64,000 nt of DNA from Gottfriedia acidiceleris (GTDB lineage: Bacteria; Bacillota; Bacilli; Bacillales; Bacillaceae_G), in contig NZ_NESS01000003.1 in the NCBI RefSeq assembly GCF_002128425.1, forward strand, positions 372,001-436,000, in the 5' to 3' direction. Below are positions 9,301 through 17,982 of the stretch, one piece after another. Position numbers and translations under genes: made by a program. The notes beneath the pieces are model-generated. The model saw only the letters and a list, made by a program, of their open reading frames with translations. It was not told where the DNA came from and made no database searches. Positions within the stretch are counted from its first letter, which is position 1, and each line of letters opens with the position of its first letter.

Positions 9301-10487
9301 GTTAATGCTAAAGCTGCAGTACCAGGTGAGCCTAGTGTATACATTTTATTTCCTGCATTACCAGCTGCTACTACAGCTGTTACACCATTTAGTACTGCGT
9401 TATTAATTGCAATACTTTCAGCAATTAATGGGTCATTATAGTTAGCCCCTAATGATAGATTCATAACCTCCATTCCGTCAGCAACTGCTTGATCAATACC
9501 AGCGATGATGTTAGCAGTCGTTCCACTTCCACCAGGTCCTAATACACGATACACATAAAGGTCAGCATCAGGTGCGATACCTGTTGTCGCAAATTCGCTT
9601 TCATTTTTCCCTTGTCCAACAATCGTTCCAGATACATGAGTACCATGTTCTGTCACATAGTTCCCTGCTCCTGAAGCTCCGCCTGGTTTCCCAGCCTTTA
9701 CCCAATCAGCATATGTTGTTTCCATCGGATCATTGTCATTATTTACAAAATCATATCCACCCTTAAAGGCACCTTTTATGTCAGGGTGATTGTAATCTAC
9801 TCCTGTGTCAAGAACAGCAACCTTGACTCCTCTTCCTGTGTAACCTTCTTGATGTAATTTATCGATTTGAAGATAAGTACGCTCGTCTGCCATTCCTTTA
9901 CCTGCAGAGTTGGAAGTAGTCTCTGTTCCTTCTACCGGCAGTTCTGATTTTACAGATACGTCACTATAAATAGCTTGTACAGCAGTTGACTTCATTAGGT
10001 CTTTTAATTTATTTGCAGGTACTTCTATAGCAACCCCATTAAACGCATGCTTATATTCACGAATTATTTTATAAGATCCGTCTGCTTTTGTTTTAAATAA
10101 AGAGCTTAAATCTCCTTTGAATTTCGTATGATCCTCATTTGCATTACTTTTTGCTTCCGCTTCAGATAAAGCTTGTCCTTTTAAAGCTGCTTCTAATACG
10201 GCGATTTTTTGCGGCTTTTGCTTAAACGAAACGATAACTGAAACAGGCTCTTCACTTTTTAAATTAACATCCGAATCTAGAAATAGGCCAGTTTGATCAG
10301 TTTCTGTAAGCTTTTGTAATGCTTGTCTTTGTTGTGAAGTCAAATTAGCTAAAATTGATTCTGCATTAGAAGCATTCTCAGCTTTCGTTACATTGGATAC
10401 ATGCCCTAATGATCCTAAAATAAAACTAGATGATAAGGCTGCAACAGAAAGGCTTTTAACAAGTTTACTCTTACCCGTTCTTTTCAT
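6354..10487 (-). CDS. Giant secreted subtilisin-like protease with PA, Fn3-like and dockerin domains (copy 1)
   Basis: A 1377-residue extracellular S8 protease, Vpr/lactocepin-like. Signal peptide (about 1-37); I9-type prodomain (about 65-180); catalytic domain with Asp227 (VAVLDTGVD), His281 (HGTHVSGT), oxyanion Asn377 (AAGNAGN) and Ser600 (SGTSMATP). A PA insert lies between Asn and Ser (about 430-540), then an fn3_5-like domain (about 690-800), a long beta-rich C-terminal region and a type I dockerin from residue 1298 (GDINKDNVIDVNDALAIE). The last 20 residues carry a KGKTIDVIKSELGI tail that the neighbouring paralogue also has. The length is well above ordinary subtilases. It probably degrades proteins outside the cell, perhaps under the nearby NprR-like regulator. 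Confidence 0.93.
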   Translation of the reverse strand: MKRTGKSKLVKSLSVAALSSSFILGSLGHVSNVTKAENASNAESILANLTSQQRQALQKLTETDQTGLFLDSDVNLKSEEPVSVIVSFKQKPQKIAVLEAALKGQALSEAEAKSNANEDHTKFKGDLSSLFKTKADGSYKIIREYKHAFNGVAIEVPANKLKDLMKSTAVQAIYSDVSVKSELPVEGTETTSNSAGKGMADERTYLQIDKLHQEGYTGRGVKVAVLDTGVDYNHPDIKGAFKGGYDFVNNDNDPMETTYADWVKAGKPGGASGAGNYVTEHGTHVSGTIVGQGKNESEFATTGIAPDADLYVYRVLGPGGSGTTANIIAGIDQAVADGMEVMNLSLGANYNDPLIAESIAINNAVLNGVTAVVAAGNAGNKMYTLGSPGTAALALTVGASDVPITTVSAKGSIDNALANLRLMARGYGDDISKFKGQTLPVVDVNLGEAYTGKDVKGKIVLMSRGTYTMDSKIAVAKSQGAAAVLMYNDNPAEGLIPTYFGEGANFIPSFTLSNAEGLALKQKLQSGSDNFTFSDIGEVKTQGDTLADFSSRGPARLTYDIKPEITAPGVSVLSTVPGYINNPDNPSDYKNAYQRMSGTSMATPFTTGVATLLKQANHNLQPEDIKAILMNTADSLSKPYSVFEQGAGRIDPYNAIHSTIEIKVQEKTPMIVNGREKQINEETGALSFGNVSFDNKDYSDSRSVTLMNRGEKTKTFDVKVSFQTGLRGSKDAVANGVTVQAPSSVTLKGVSQKKTNITLNIPKTADKGIYEGYVTYINKDNSSESYRIPFGVHYVEKGFNSLNLTRQSMSTDRNSLASPLFYPYLTAKFTLKSHMRNIDVVFTDAVTGQDLGITNTFDGVAYDEGVEYTIAASIGAYYPFTGDPSNPVSSKPVLAKEGLYKIKLIGYDDAGKAYTISQDLLVDNTMPNKFDVKVDGEKEGNPFIEYKADQKSVPFTASINDKSIELMKAAGMKADQSQNTIGYFYNSPWLSGKLTLDENGNAQDEIAMDPSLSMLSFRFIGGDQATNTYGDKQYLFVKEGTQYVYGQPQAKTRNNRLITHPGDTNTITLNANNVNKLKQAGFSFTTKTTDTNIVNIALNPEAQKLGGQMNVTTTNPTSTTVKSDINITFDGSKEVSGDLPMVDVTIKIPELADPIPISSFNNVTSAFTSVDNTVTKPFTYLAPIAILPNISSVISYIHPESFQRADGTLLPIDFTKIGANVTIVDSKGKSYNAIMDTRGQFYVSGLPVTTDEFTVITDIPGHFTTSGTFENAYSIMDGFMYGISDRIGTESVAVATAGDINKDNVIDVNDALAIETYWGTNKRSADINFDGTVDAKDFSYVEKNFLMQNPAVDNAPKPVKKSKGKTIDVIKSELGIQ

Positions 10488-10640
10488 CTTACTCTTTCCC
10501 CCATTTTTAGTATATTTCTCAAGTTGAAGTATGTAATTGTAGAGGAATTTTGAATCTAAAATACTAGTAGTCTTTATATTCCTTCATCACTCTTCATTAG
10601 CACTCCCTTAATCTAATTATTGAAAATATTCTAAAAATAC

Positions 10641-10728
10641 TCAATCGGGTTATATATAGTGGATTATTTCTACTTTTCCACTCTCGCTTTACATATTTCG
10701 ACAATATTCGTAAAAGAAGTTTATAAAC
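10641..10728 (-). promoter_or_regulatory. Three-part upstream module of subtilase copy 1
   Basis: On the minus strand, GTTTATAAAC (10728-10719), 14 bases, TTGTCGAAA (10704-10696), 41 bases, TATAACCCGATTGA (10654-10641). All three segments and both spacers match exactly at copy 2 (15204-15291), and the distance to the start codon is nearly the same (about 154 versus 157 bases). TATAAC may be a -10 box. The other elements are likely activator sites. Confidence 0.7.
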
Positions 10729-10840
10729 TTTCTTATATATTTATAAGTTTTTCTCATATTCTTTAGATTTTTCCCCTCACGAATTTAATAACTTTTGATT
10801 CTTGGTACTTTATTCAATCTTTAAACACCATGAATAATAG

Positions 10841-10875
10841 AAAAAGAGAAGCAAAAATTCAGCTTCTCTTTTTAC
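10841..10875 (-). terminator. Terminator of subtilase copy 2
   Basis: AAAAGAGAAGC (10842-10852) pairs with GCTTCTCTTTT, with A and T runs at the ends. It lies just after the stop codon of the second subtilase. Confidence 0.85.
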
Positions 10876-10880
10876 ATTGT

Positions 10881-13800
10881 TTATTTTAAACCTAATTGAG
10901 TTAATACATCATCCAACGTAACGCCCTTATAAGTAGTTTTCGCTTTTGGTGCATTAGATACTGTCGGATTCTTTAATCCAAAGTTTTTAACAATGTAATC
11001 CATATCCTTTTTATCTACTACTTTATCAAAATTAAAATCTACAGTAGCTTTATTTGTACCCCAATATGTTTGTACAGCTAGTGCGTCAAGAATATCGATG
11101 ACATTATCTTTGTTTACGTCCCCTGCTGCTGCAACTGATAAGTTCCAAAGTAATCTCTTCCCTACATTTCCACCACGCACTTCATCTGCTAATACAAGTT
11201 GTTTGTTCATAGTAAAATGACCAGGTACATCAACCGTAACTATGTATGGTTTTACATCCGCTTTTAGGCCGTCTGCATAATACTGACCATATTTACTAGT
11301 GATTGTAGCATTTATATTTGTTTTTCCATCATAAGAAGCAACCGATACTTTTGCACCAATTTTACTTAGATCCACTATATAATTAGGCTGACCTGTAGCA
11401 TCTTTTGCTCCTTCTACTTGTACAGATCCCTCTACTCTTGAATAATCTGATTTAATTTTTATACTTTCCATATATGAATAGACATTCTTCGTCTCAACAT
11501 TTGACTGATCAATTGTAGATGCAGTCATAGAATACCAATCATAAGGAACACCATATAATCCATTATTATAAATATTTTTAGGCGTTTTCAAATCGAAATC
11601 AAATAACTTTAAATCTTCAGGTAATGTCTTATCCCCTAAATAATTAAATGTAATTGTATAGTTTGTATAATAAGCGCCTGTTTGAACAGCTGATACAGAA
11701 ACTTGTGCATCGCCATACTTTTTTACTGCATCATTTACAACTACATTTTCAATTGAAGCATAATCCTTAGAAACTGGTATTGTTATTTTAGTCGTTTTTA
11801 AATTTTTAACATTATTTGCTCGAACGCTAAAGTTTACTGTATCTCCTTGTGTAATACTTTGCTTATTAGCCCTTAAATAGTAATAAGGTGTATTTTGATC
11901 GACAAAAACAATTCTTAACATATTAAATGCATTTCCAATGAAGTTCCTTGCATAATCCATTCCGTAAAACTGAACTTGTAATGGTTCAGATTGTTTTTTT
12001 ACTAGAATTTGATCTGTGTAATTTCCATTTTTATCAGTATTAATCGGATTAGCAGGAAATGGATTATTATAGAACGATACAACGGCATTCCCAGATTGAT
12101 CAACAGGAAGTCCTAAACGACTTGCTTCCTCAGTTTCAGGATCATTTAAGTTAATGTTAAAGTCGTATAAAAATTCTCCCTTTGAATCAAATTGACTATC
12201 TTTATATTCGATAACTTTTTGGTCTAATGAATCAAAGCTAGATGTCATTTTTGGTGCGCCAAGCTCATAAATAAAGTCAGATGTCTTTGTAAACGATTTG
12301 CCTTGTTCATTAGTTCCTACCATTTTCAACTTATAATGCCCTGTTTTTGCGAATACTGGATCACTGCTAATCGGTTTCTTTGAATCACCTGTAAATGGGT
12401 AGTAAAGACCAGTAAATCCTCTTGAAACATAATATGTTTGATTTTCATTCAATAAAATCGGAGACATTGATCCTAATAATCCTAGGTCTTCACCTGTAGT
12501 AGGGTCTTGTAAAATGACATCTAATGTTTTCATATGTGATTTTAATGAAAATGAAAATGATTCGAAAGGCCATGCATTTGCCGGCCAAGCTGTATCAGTT
12601 GAAAACAATGGTTCGGCGTTTAAAGCGTCAATACCCTCAGTTACAACTCGTCCACCAAACGGAATTTGATATGTTTCAGTTGGATCCCCTGTATTTGTAA
12701 AAGTAATATATCCTTCATAAGTGCCTTTTTCAGCTGTTTTCGGAATACTTAAGTTAAACTTGATTGATTTTTGACTAATACCGTTTAATTTAACTGATGT
12801 TGGGCCAGTTAAAGTTACATTGTTCTGAACTGCGTCCTTCGATCCTTGTAATCCATTTTGGAATTTCACATCTACATTAAATGTTTTTGCTTTCTCACTA
12901 CGGTTCTTCAACGTGACAGTGCGTGAATCAGCGATATCTTTATCATCAAATCCAAATGAACCGAAGCTCATTCCGCCAGTTAATTCTTGGATTGATTTTT
13001 GTTTTCCATCAATAATCGTAGGTGTTTTATCAACTACTTCTAATTCCACATTAGAGTGGATTGCTTCATAAGCATCTACTCGTCCGCTACCTTCTTCAAA
13101 TACACTATAAGCCTTTGAAAGTGGATCTGCTGTATTCATTAAAATTGATTTCACATCTTCTGGTTTTAAGTCTTTATTTGATTGTAATAACAATGCTGAT
13201 ACTCCCGCTACATAAGGCGTTGCCATTGATGTACCAGATAAGCGCTCATAAGCGTATTTATAATCTTCTGGTTTTGATCCATCAACAGTTTTATCGTTTA
13301 CATAGAATGGTACAGTTGAAAGAATTGATACTCCCGGTGCAATTACTTCTGGTTTAATATCGTAGTTTACACGTGTAGGACCTCTTGAACTAAACGATGC
13401 TAATTCATCAGAAGCAGTTTTTAACTTCGTATAATCTCCAAAAGTGAAATCTGTTTTACCAGCTTTAATTGCAGCTAAAATAGCATTACCTTCATCATTT
13501 GAAACTGAGAATGCAGGGATTGCATCAACTGATTCACCTAGGAATGCTTGGATTGCACCTTCTGCTTTATTCGTTTCATCGTTATACATTAATACACCGA
13601 TTGCACCATTTGCTTTCGCATTTTTGATTTTATCAATTAATGCAATTGATCCACGCTTAATAAATGCTATCTTTCCATTTAGATCTTTTCCATTAAAGTC
13701 CCATGGATTAGCTAACCCAACATCAACAAGCTGATAAGTTTTTCCTTTTAATGATGTTAAATCATCTTTATAATTTCTTGCTAACTGTCTTAAAGTATAA

Positions 13801-15047
13801 TTTTTGCCATCTTGTACACCTGCAAATTGATAAATATCAAGGGCAATAGATGACGCTCCTACAGTTAAAGCTAACGCTGCAGCACCTGGCGCACCTACAG
13901 TATACATTTGATCACCGCTATTTCCTGCCGCAATGACTGTAGTAACTCCACTTAATACTGCGTTGTTTACCGCAATTGAAGTCGCAAATAGTGGATCATT
14001 TAAAGTTGCACCTAAAGACATGTTAATTACATTCATACCTTCTTTTACAGCACGATCGATTCCAGCAATAATTGCATCAGCTGTTCCGCTACCGTATGGA
14101 CCGAGCACACGATATGAATAAATATCTGATTCAGGTGCCGCACCAACGGTTTTATATTCACTATTCGCTTTACCGCGACCACCGATGATTCCCGCTACGT
14201 GTGTACCATGCTCAGTATAATATGCACTACCACTAATGAACTCTGGTTGGTCTGATTTTTTCCAATCTGCATACGTTGTTTCCATCGGATCATTATCATT
14301 ATCGACGAAATCATATCCACCTTTATATGCATCTTTCAAATCTGGGTGGTTATAGTCAATACCCGTGTCTAAAATCCCTACTTTAATCCCTTTTCCAGTA
14401 AAGCCTTCTGCATGTAAACGATCTAAAGCATCATAAGGTGTATAGTTTCCAACATTTGCTTCATCTGCTTTTAGTTGATCGTTTTCCTTTGGAGGATCAA
14501 TTGTAAATGTTTTGTTACTCCAAACGGATATAACAGCCTTTGATTTTAATAGATTTTTAATTTGGTTTGCTGGTAGACTCATTGAAACACCATTAAAGGC
14601 ATTTTTATATGAACGATTAATCTTATAATCTACTTTTTTCGTTTTACCACTTTCTAATACCTGACCAACATCTTCAGCAAATGTCTCGTGATCTTGATCT
14701 ACTAACTTTGCTGCTTCTGATGTAGTTAATGATTTACCTTCTACACTCGCTTCAATTTGCGCGACTTTAGCAGGTTTATTTGCAAACTCAACAATGACAC
14801 TTGTTTGTTCTGAAGAATTTAAATTAATATCTGAAGAAATTTGCAGACCTGTTTGTTCATTAGTCGAAAGCTGCTCAAGAGCTGCTCTTTGCTCAGAAGA
14901 TAAATTTACTAAAATATCTTCTGCTTTACTTGGACTTGCTGCTTTCGTACTGGATGTTACTTGTCCAAGCGAGCCTAGAATAAAGCTCGATGTTAAAGCT
15001 AAAACGGTAAAGCTTTTTAAAAACTTTTTCTCTGTCTTTTTCCCCAT
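10881..15047 (-). CDS. Giant secreted subtilisin-like protease with PA, Fn3-like and dockerin domains (copy 2)
   Basis: A 1388-residue paralogue of the adjacent protease with the same architecture. Signal peptide (about 1-37), I9-like prodomain, catalytic Asp227 (GILDTGID), His280 (HGTHVAGI), Asn376 (AAGNSGD) and Ser607 (SGTSMATPY), PA domain (about 430-540), fn3_5-like domain, C-terminal beta-rich region and dockerin from residue 1309 (GDVNKDNVIDILDALAVQ), then a YKGVTLDDVLTQLGL tail. The start is the ATG at 15047, seven bases after GGAGG; the longer upstream reading has no ribosome binding site. The head-to-tail arrangement with separate promoters and terminators indicates gene duplication followed by divergence, mostly in the C-terminal half. 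Confidence 0.93.
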   Translation of the reverse strand: MGKKTEKKFLKSFTVLALTSSFILGSLGQVTSSTKAASPSKAEDILVNLSSEQRAALEQLSTNEQTGLQISSDINLNSSEQTSVIVEFANKPAKVAQIEASVEGKSLTTSEAAKLVDQDHETFAEDVGQVLESGKTKKVDYKINRSYKNAFNGVSMSLPANQIKNLLKSKAVISVWSNKTFTIDPPKENDQLKADEANVGNYTPYDALDRLHAEGFTGKGIKVGILDTGIDYNHPDLKDAYKGGYDFVDNDNDPMETTYADWKKSDQPEFISGSAYYTEHGTHVAGIIGGRGKANSEYKTVGAAPESDIYSYRVLGPYGSGTADAIIAGIDRAVKEGMNVINMSLGATLNDPLFATSIAVNNAVLSGVTTVIAAGNSGDQMYTVGAPGAAALALTVGASSIALDIYQFAGVQDGKNYTLRQLARNYKDDLTSLKGKTYQLVDVGLANPWDFNGKDLNGKIAFIKRGSIALIDKIKNAKANGAIGVLMYNDETNKAEGAIQAFLGESVDAIPAFSVSNDEGNAILAAIKAGKTDFTFGDYTKLKTASDELASFSSRGPTRVNYDIKPEVIAPGVSILSTVPFYVNDKTVDGSKPEDYKYAYERLSGTSMATPYVAGVSALLLQSNKDLKPEDVKSILMNTADPLSKAYSVFEEGSGRVDAYEAIHSNVELEVVDKTPTIIDGKQKSIQELTGGMSFGSFGFDDKDIADSRTVTLKNRSEKAKTFNVDVKFQNGLQGSKDAVQNNVTLTGPTSVKLNGISQKSIKFNLSIPKTAEKGTYEGYITFTNTGDPTETYQIPFGGRVVTEGIDALNAEPLFSTDTAWPANAWPFESFSFSLKSHMKTLDVILQDPTTGEDLGLLGSMSPILLNENQTYYVSRGFTGLYYPFTGDSKKPISSDPVFAKTGHYKLKMVGTNEQGKSFTKTSDFIYELGAPKMTSSFDSLDQKVIEYKDSQFDSKGEFLYDFNINLNDPETEEASRLGLPVDQSGNAVVSFYNNPFPANPINTDKNGNYTDQILVKKQSEPLQVQFYGMDYARNFIGNAFNMLRIVFVDQNTPYYYLRANKQSITQGDTVNFSVRANNVKNLKTTKITIPVSKDYASIENVVVNDAVKKYGDAQVSVSAVQTGAYYTNYTITFNYLGDKTLPEDLKLFDFDLKTPKNIYNNGLYGVPYDWYSMTASTIDQSNVETKNVYSYMESIKIKSDYSRVEGSVQVEGAKDATGQPNYIVDLSKIGAKVSVASYDGKTNINATITSKYGQYYADGLKADVKPYIVTVDVPGHFTMNKQLVLADEVRGGNVGKRLLWNLSVAAAGDVNKDNVIDILDALAVQTYWGTNKATVDFNFDKVVDKKDMDYIVKNFGLKNPTVSNAPKAKTTYKGVTLDDVLTQLGLK

Positions 15048-15203
15048 TTCTCTTCCTCCTAGTAAATTTACGACAAGGTAGATTTCTACATTGAAGTACA
15101 AAATTAGACTTTCTTTGATAAAACTCTGAACTATTTCCAAAAAAAATAAACAAACAATTTGTCTATTTATTTAACTTCATTATTGTGAATTTTCATTTCT
15201 TTA

Positions 15204-15291
15204 TCAATCGGGTTATAGCGCGCCCTTATCACTAGGTTTATAGAACAATCTTAGCGAGTTTCGACAAACTTCTTGTCTAATGTTTATAAAC
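15204..15291 (-). promoter_or_regulatory. Three-part upstream module of subtilase copy 2
   Basis: GTTTATAAAC (15291-15282), TTGTCGAAA (15267-15259) and TATAACCCGATTGA (15217-15204) on the minus strand, with spacers of 14 and 41 bases identical to those at copy 1, while the spacer sequences differ. The region 15048-15383 holds nothing else but the regulator's terminator. Confidence 0.7.
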
Positions 15292-15343
15292 ATTGAGAGC
15301 AAAATTTAATATTTATGATAAATTTCAATTTCTTAGATAATAA

Positions 15344-15385
15344 AAAAGACTTTAGACAACGAAATCTCGTTATCTAAAGTCTTTT
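15344..15385 (-). terminator. Terminator of the NprR-like regulator gene
   Basis: AAAAGACTTTAGACAACG pairs with CGTTATCTAAAGTCTTTT. It overlaps the stop codon of the regulator gene, so no signalling-peptide gene can be co-transcribed directly downstream. Confidence 0.85.
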
Positions 15386-16640
15386 AATTTAACACCTGAA
15401 TCATCAATTTAAAACTTTGGTCTATTTCAATCGCTTTTTCATATTCCTTTTGCTCGACATAGTGATTATATAAGATCTTCCCATATTGCTCAAAAAATGA
15501 AGTATTATTAGTTGCAATAAGCTGTGGAACGACTACTTCAGCTAAAAATTGATAAAATTGACTTTGATTTTTTTTACACTTCAATGCTAATAGTTTATAA
15601 AGATTGAAATAAATTGGGCATTGTTTTTTTGCTAATTTCGTACCTGTTTCTATTTTTTCTAAAATACTTTCCTTATTCAATAACTTTCCATCTAAACATG
15701 CTTCAGTAAAATGATATAAACGTCTTAAATATTTTACTGATGATTTATCAGTTAGTAAAAAAGCTTGTTCAAAATAACTAACTGCTTGTTCATATTTTCC
15801 TCTTTTATAAAACTCTTCTCCTAGATTATATAAAATATTTATTTTACTTTCTTGGGCACCTAATATCGAACAATTATGTATTAAATTCTTATAGTTTTCA
15901 ACTAGGTCTAAAAAATCAATATCTCTTTTACTATCGAATTGCATCAGCATTAAGATTTGAGCATTCATAGCACTCACATGATTATATGTTCGATTAAAAA
16001 ATTGAAGAGCTTTTTCACCATATGTAAAAGCAGAAACTTTTGCCTTTGCATGATGGTAAGCTAGAGCTAAGTGGTAGTAATATTCTTCATTATTATACTC
16101 TGCTATATTAATTTGTTTTAATAGATTCACAGAAGTTTGACAATCTTCACCTTGGGCAGTTCTAAATGTACTGATACAGTATATTCCTTTAATGTGTAGA
16201 AAAAGATTTTTTTCATAATTAGATAACGTTCGAAACTCTTTTTCTACGTACTCAATTATATGTTTTGCTTCTTTGAACATATTTTTGTGAAGATAATATC
16301 TCCCAGTTAATAGCATATAGTTTGCCGCATGTTTAGAAACCATAATAAACGGATTTTGATCTAACTCTATTTTAATTCCTTCAATTTGTGCTGTTCTTTG
16401 CATAATGATTGCCTGATTCCAATCATTTAAGTGCTTTTCAATAAGATATAAAGATTCAATTTCTTTATTTATATCAATTTCTAACTTATTAGATAATTTG
16501 TATATAATATCAGGTGATAATGTAACTTTTCCACTTTCAAACCTACTAATATACGCTTTACCACAAATTCCTTCACCTAATGTAGATTGACTAATTCCTT
16601 TTTTCTCTCGATAAAATTTGATGATTTCCCCTACTAGCAT
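15384..16640 (-). CDS. NprR/PlcR-like RRNPP transcriptional regulator
   Basis: A 418-residue protein with an N-terminal HTH_3 domain (residues 5-60, GEIIKFYREKKGISQSTLGE to SRFESGK) and a C-terminal array of TPR helices (about 85-418). Length and layout match NprR of the Bacillus cereus group, which binds a secreted and re-imported peptide and activates extracellular protease genes at the end of growth. The start has GGGGAGG six bases upstream. Two giant secreted proteases lie immediately downstream on the same strand and share an upstream motif, making them likely targets (inference). The usual small pro-peptide gene directly after NprR was not found. Confidence 0.85.
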   Translation of the reverse strand: MLVGEIIKFYREKKGISQSTLGEGICGKAYISRFESGKVTLSPDIIYKLSNKLEIDINKEIESLYLIEKHLNDWNQAIIMQRTAQIEGIKIELDQNPFIMVSKHAANYMLLTGRYYLHKNMFKEAKHIIEYVEKEFRTLSNYEKNLFLHIKGIYCISTFRTAQGEDCQTSVNLLKQINIAEYNNEEYYYHLALAYHHAKAKVSAFTYGEKALQFFNRTYNHVSAMNAQILMLMQFDSKRDIDFLDLVENYKNLIHNCSILGAQESKINILYNLGEEFYKRGKYEQAVSYFEQAFLLTDKSSVKYLRRLYHFTEACLDGKLLNKESILEKIETGTKLAKKQCPIYFNLYKLLALKCKKNQSQFYQFLAEVVVPQLIATNNTSFFEQYGKILYNHYVEQKEYEKAIEIDQSFKLMIQVLN

Positions 16641-16963
16641 GTTAAGCCTCCCCTATATTAGGCAACGTTCAAATTGAACAAAAATGTATCATTTAATGTA
16701 AATTTTTCTAATTTTAAGAAAGCGCTTGAAAAATCGAATGTTTTGCCTCAACATTAGAACGTATTATTTTTCAATTAAATAGTCACGGGTTGAAAAATAA
16801 GAATAATACTATTAGTTAATCCCAATTCTATAATTGCAAAATGGTTAAGTAAATTTACATTTTTTAAATATAACTTCACGATTTGTAATATAAAACTTGA
16901 AATAAAAAAACTATATTAAAAAAGTTTTATTTCTTGTATGAAAGTATAAAGGTGGTCAATTTA
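16641..16963. other. Divergent intergenic region (NprR-like / LysR)
   Basis: AT-rich leader and promoter region for two divergent regulators. The only notable sequence is a cre-like AGAAAGCGCTTGAA at 16717-16730. It would fit a CcpA site with a conserved AAAGCGCTT core but imperfect flanks. Confidence 0.4.
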
Positions 16964-17866
16964 ATGCATTTAGAAAAACTAGAGATTTTAGTAGAAGTCG
17001 CTAAAACAGGTTCGATTTCGATTGCTGCAGAAAATCTTCATATAAGTCAATCCGGTATAAGTCAAGCGATCACTAAAATAGAAGAAGAGCTAGGAATAAA
17101 AATCTTCACTCGCTCTAGATTAGGCGCTAGCTTAACAGTAGACGGGATAAAAATAGTAGAAAAATCACAAGAAATCCTCTTAAAATATACAGAAATAAAA
17201 GAAATAGCACAGAAAAGTAAAGATACCCAGATCAGTGAACTTAGCGTTTCAATGGTACCTGCATTTGTTAATTACTTATTAACACCGTTAGTGGAATTTA
17301 AAAGTCAACATTCAAATTTGCATATAGACATTTTAGAAAACACTACCGAGCGTACAATTGAAATCGTTAAAAAAAATCAAATAGATATAGGAGTCATCTG
17401 TCTTTATGAAGGCATTAAGAAAGAATTAGAAGAGTTTCATTACGAAGAATTAGTAGATGGAAAGATGAAAGTATATGCAAAAAAAGATTCTCCTTTTGCT
17501 ATTTCGAAAAAAATAACACCTGAAGAAATACTTCAGCAAAAATTCGTCCTATATAATGGTGACTATATAAAATGGTTTACAAATAACTTCCAACATAACA
17601 TAGGAAAATTAGATATTTTATTTTCTTCCAACCATCTTGAAGAGTTATTACGAGCAATTTTAAATGGCAGTGCTATAACTTGGGGACCAAATTTTTCTAT
17701 AAAAAATCATCCATTTTTATTGAATGGCGAAATCGTTGAAATTGATATCGTAAATTACGAACCTATAGACTCAAAACTTGGAGTCATCACTTCAAAAAAG
17801 AAAATTTTATCAAAGGTTGAAAAACAATTTATCAATTTCTTGAGAACTGAAATCACTTCATATTAA
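16964..17866 (+). CDS. LysR-family transcriptional regulator
   Basis: A 300-residue protein with an N-terminal HTH_1 domain (MHLEKLEILVEVAKTGSISIA, about 1-60) and a periplasmic-binding-like effector domain (about 88-295). I chose ATG 16964, eight bases after AAAGGTGG, over an upstream TTG. Its usual divergent target would be the gene on the other side of the promoter, but that is the NprR-like regulator, so the target is unclear. Lys- and Ile-rich composition matches the neighbouring genes. The effector is unknown. Confidence 0.88.
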   Translation: MHLEKLEILVEVAKTGSISIAAENLHISQSGISQAITKIEEELGIKIFTRSRLGASLTVDGIKIVEKSQEILLKYTEIKEIAQKSKDTQISELSVSMVPAFVNYLLTPLVEFKSQHSNLHIDILENTTERTIEIVKKNQIDIGVICLYEGIKKELEEFHYEELVDGKMKVYAKKDSPFAISKKITPEEILQQKFVLYNGDYIKWFTNNFQHNIGKLDILFSSNHLEELLRAILNGSAITWGPNFSIKNHPFLLNGEIVEIDIVNYEPIDSKLGVITSKKKILSKVEKQFINFLRTEITSY

Positions 17867-17867
17867 T

Positions 17868-17909
17868 AAAAAAGGCAGCATTTCACAATGAAGAAATGAG
17901 CCTTTTTTG
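17868..17909. terminator. Terminator after the LysR gene
   Basis: AAAAAAGGC and GCATTTC pair with GAAATG and GCCTTTTTT, with a loop around ACAATGAA. It may also serve the converging WxL-associated gene. Confidence 0.8.
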
Positions 17910-17982
17910 TTTTACCAATATACTATTTACTTAAAGATTAATATCTTTAGGCAACCGATTAATAATATACAATCTTTCAAAA

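Larger units (their letters stand above)
10488..10880. other. Regulatory intergenic region between the two subtilase genes
   Basis: This holds the 5' leader and promoter region of copy 1 (shared motif at 10641-10728) and the terminator of copy 2 (10841-10875). Nothing coding was seen. Confidence 0.7.

Noticed and set aside
6985-14121. Several plus-strand open frames inside the two protease genes
   Set aside because: They lie antisense to strongly conserved protease domains, lack ribosome binding sites and have no family resemblance.
15205-15290. 26-codon minus-strand frame starting MFINIRQ as a signalling peptide for the NprR-like regulator
   Set aside because: No ribosome binding site or secretion signal, and it coincides with the conserved promoter module.
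16717-16730. Firm assignment of a CcpA cre site upstream of the NprR-like gene
   Set aside because: Only the core AAAGCGCTT fits; the flanks do not, so it is mentioned as cre-like only.
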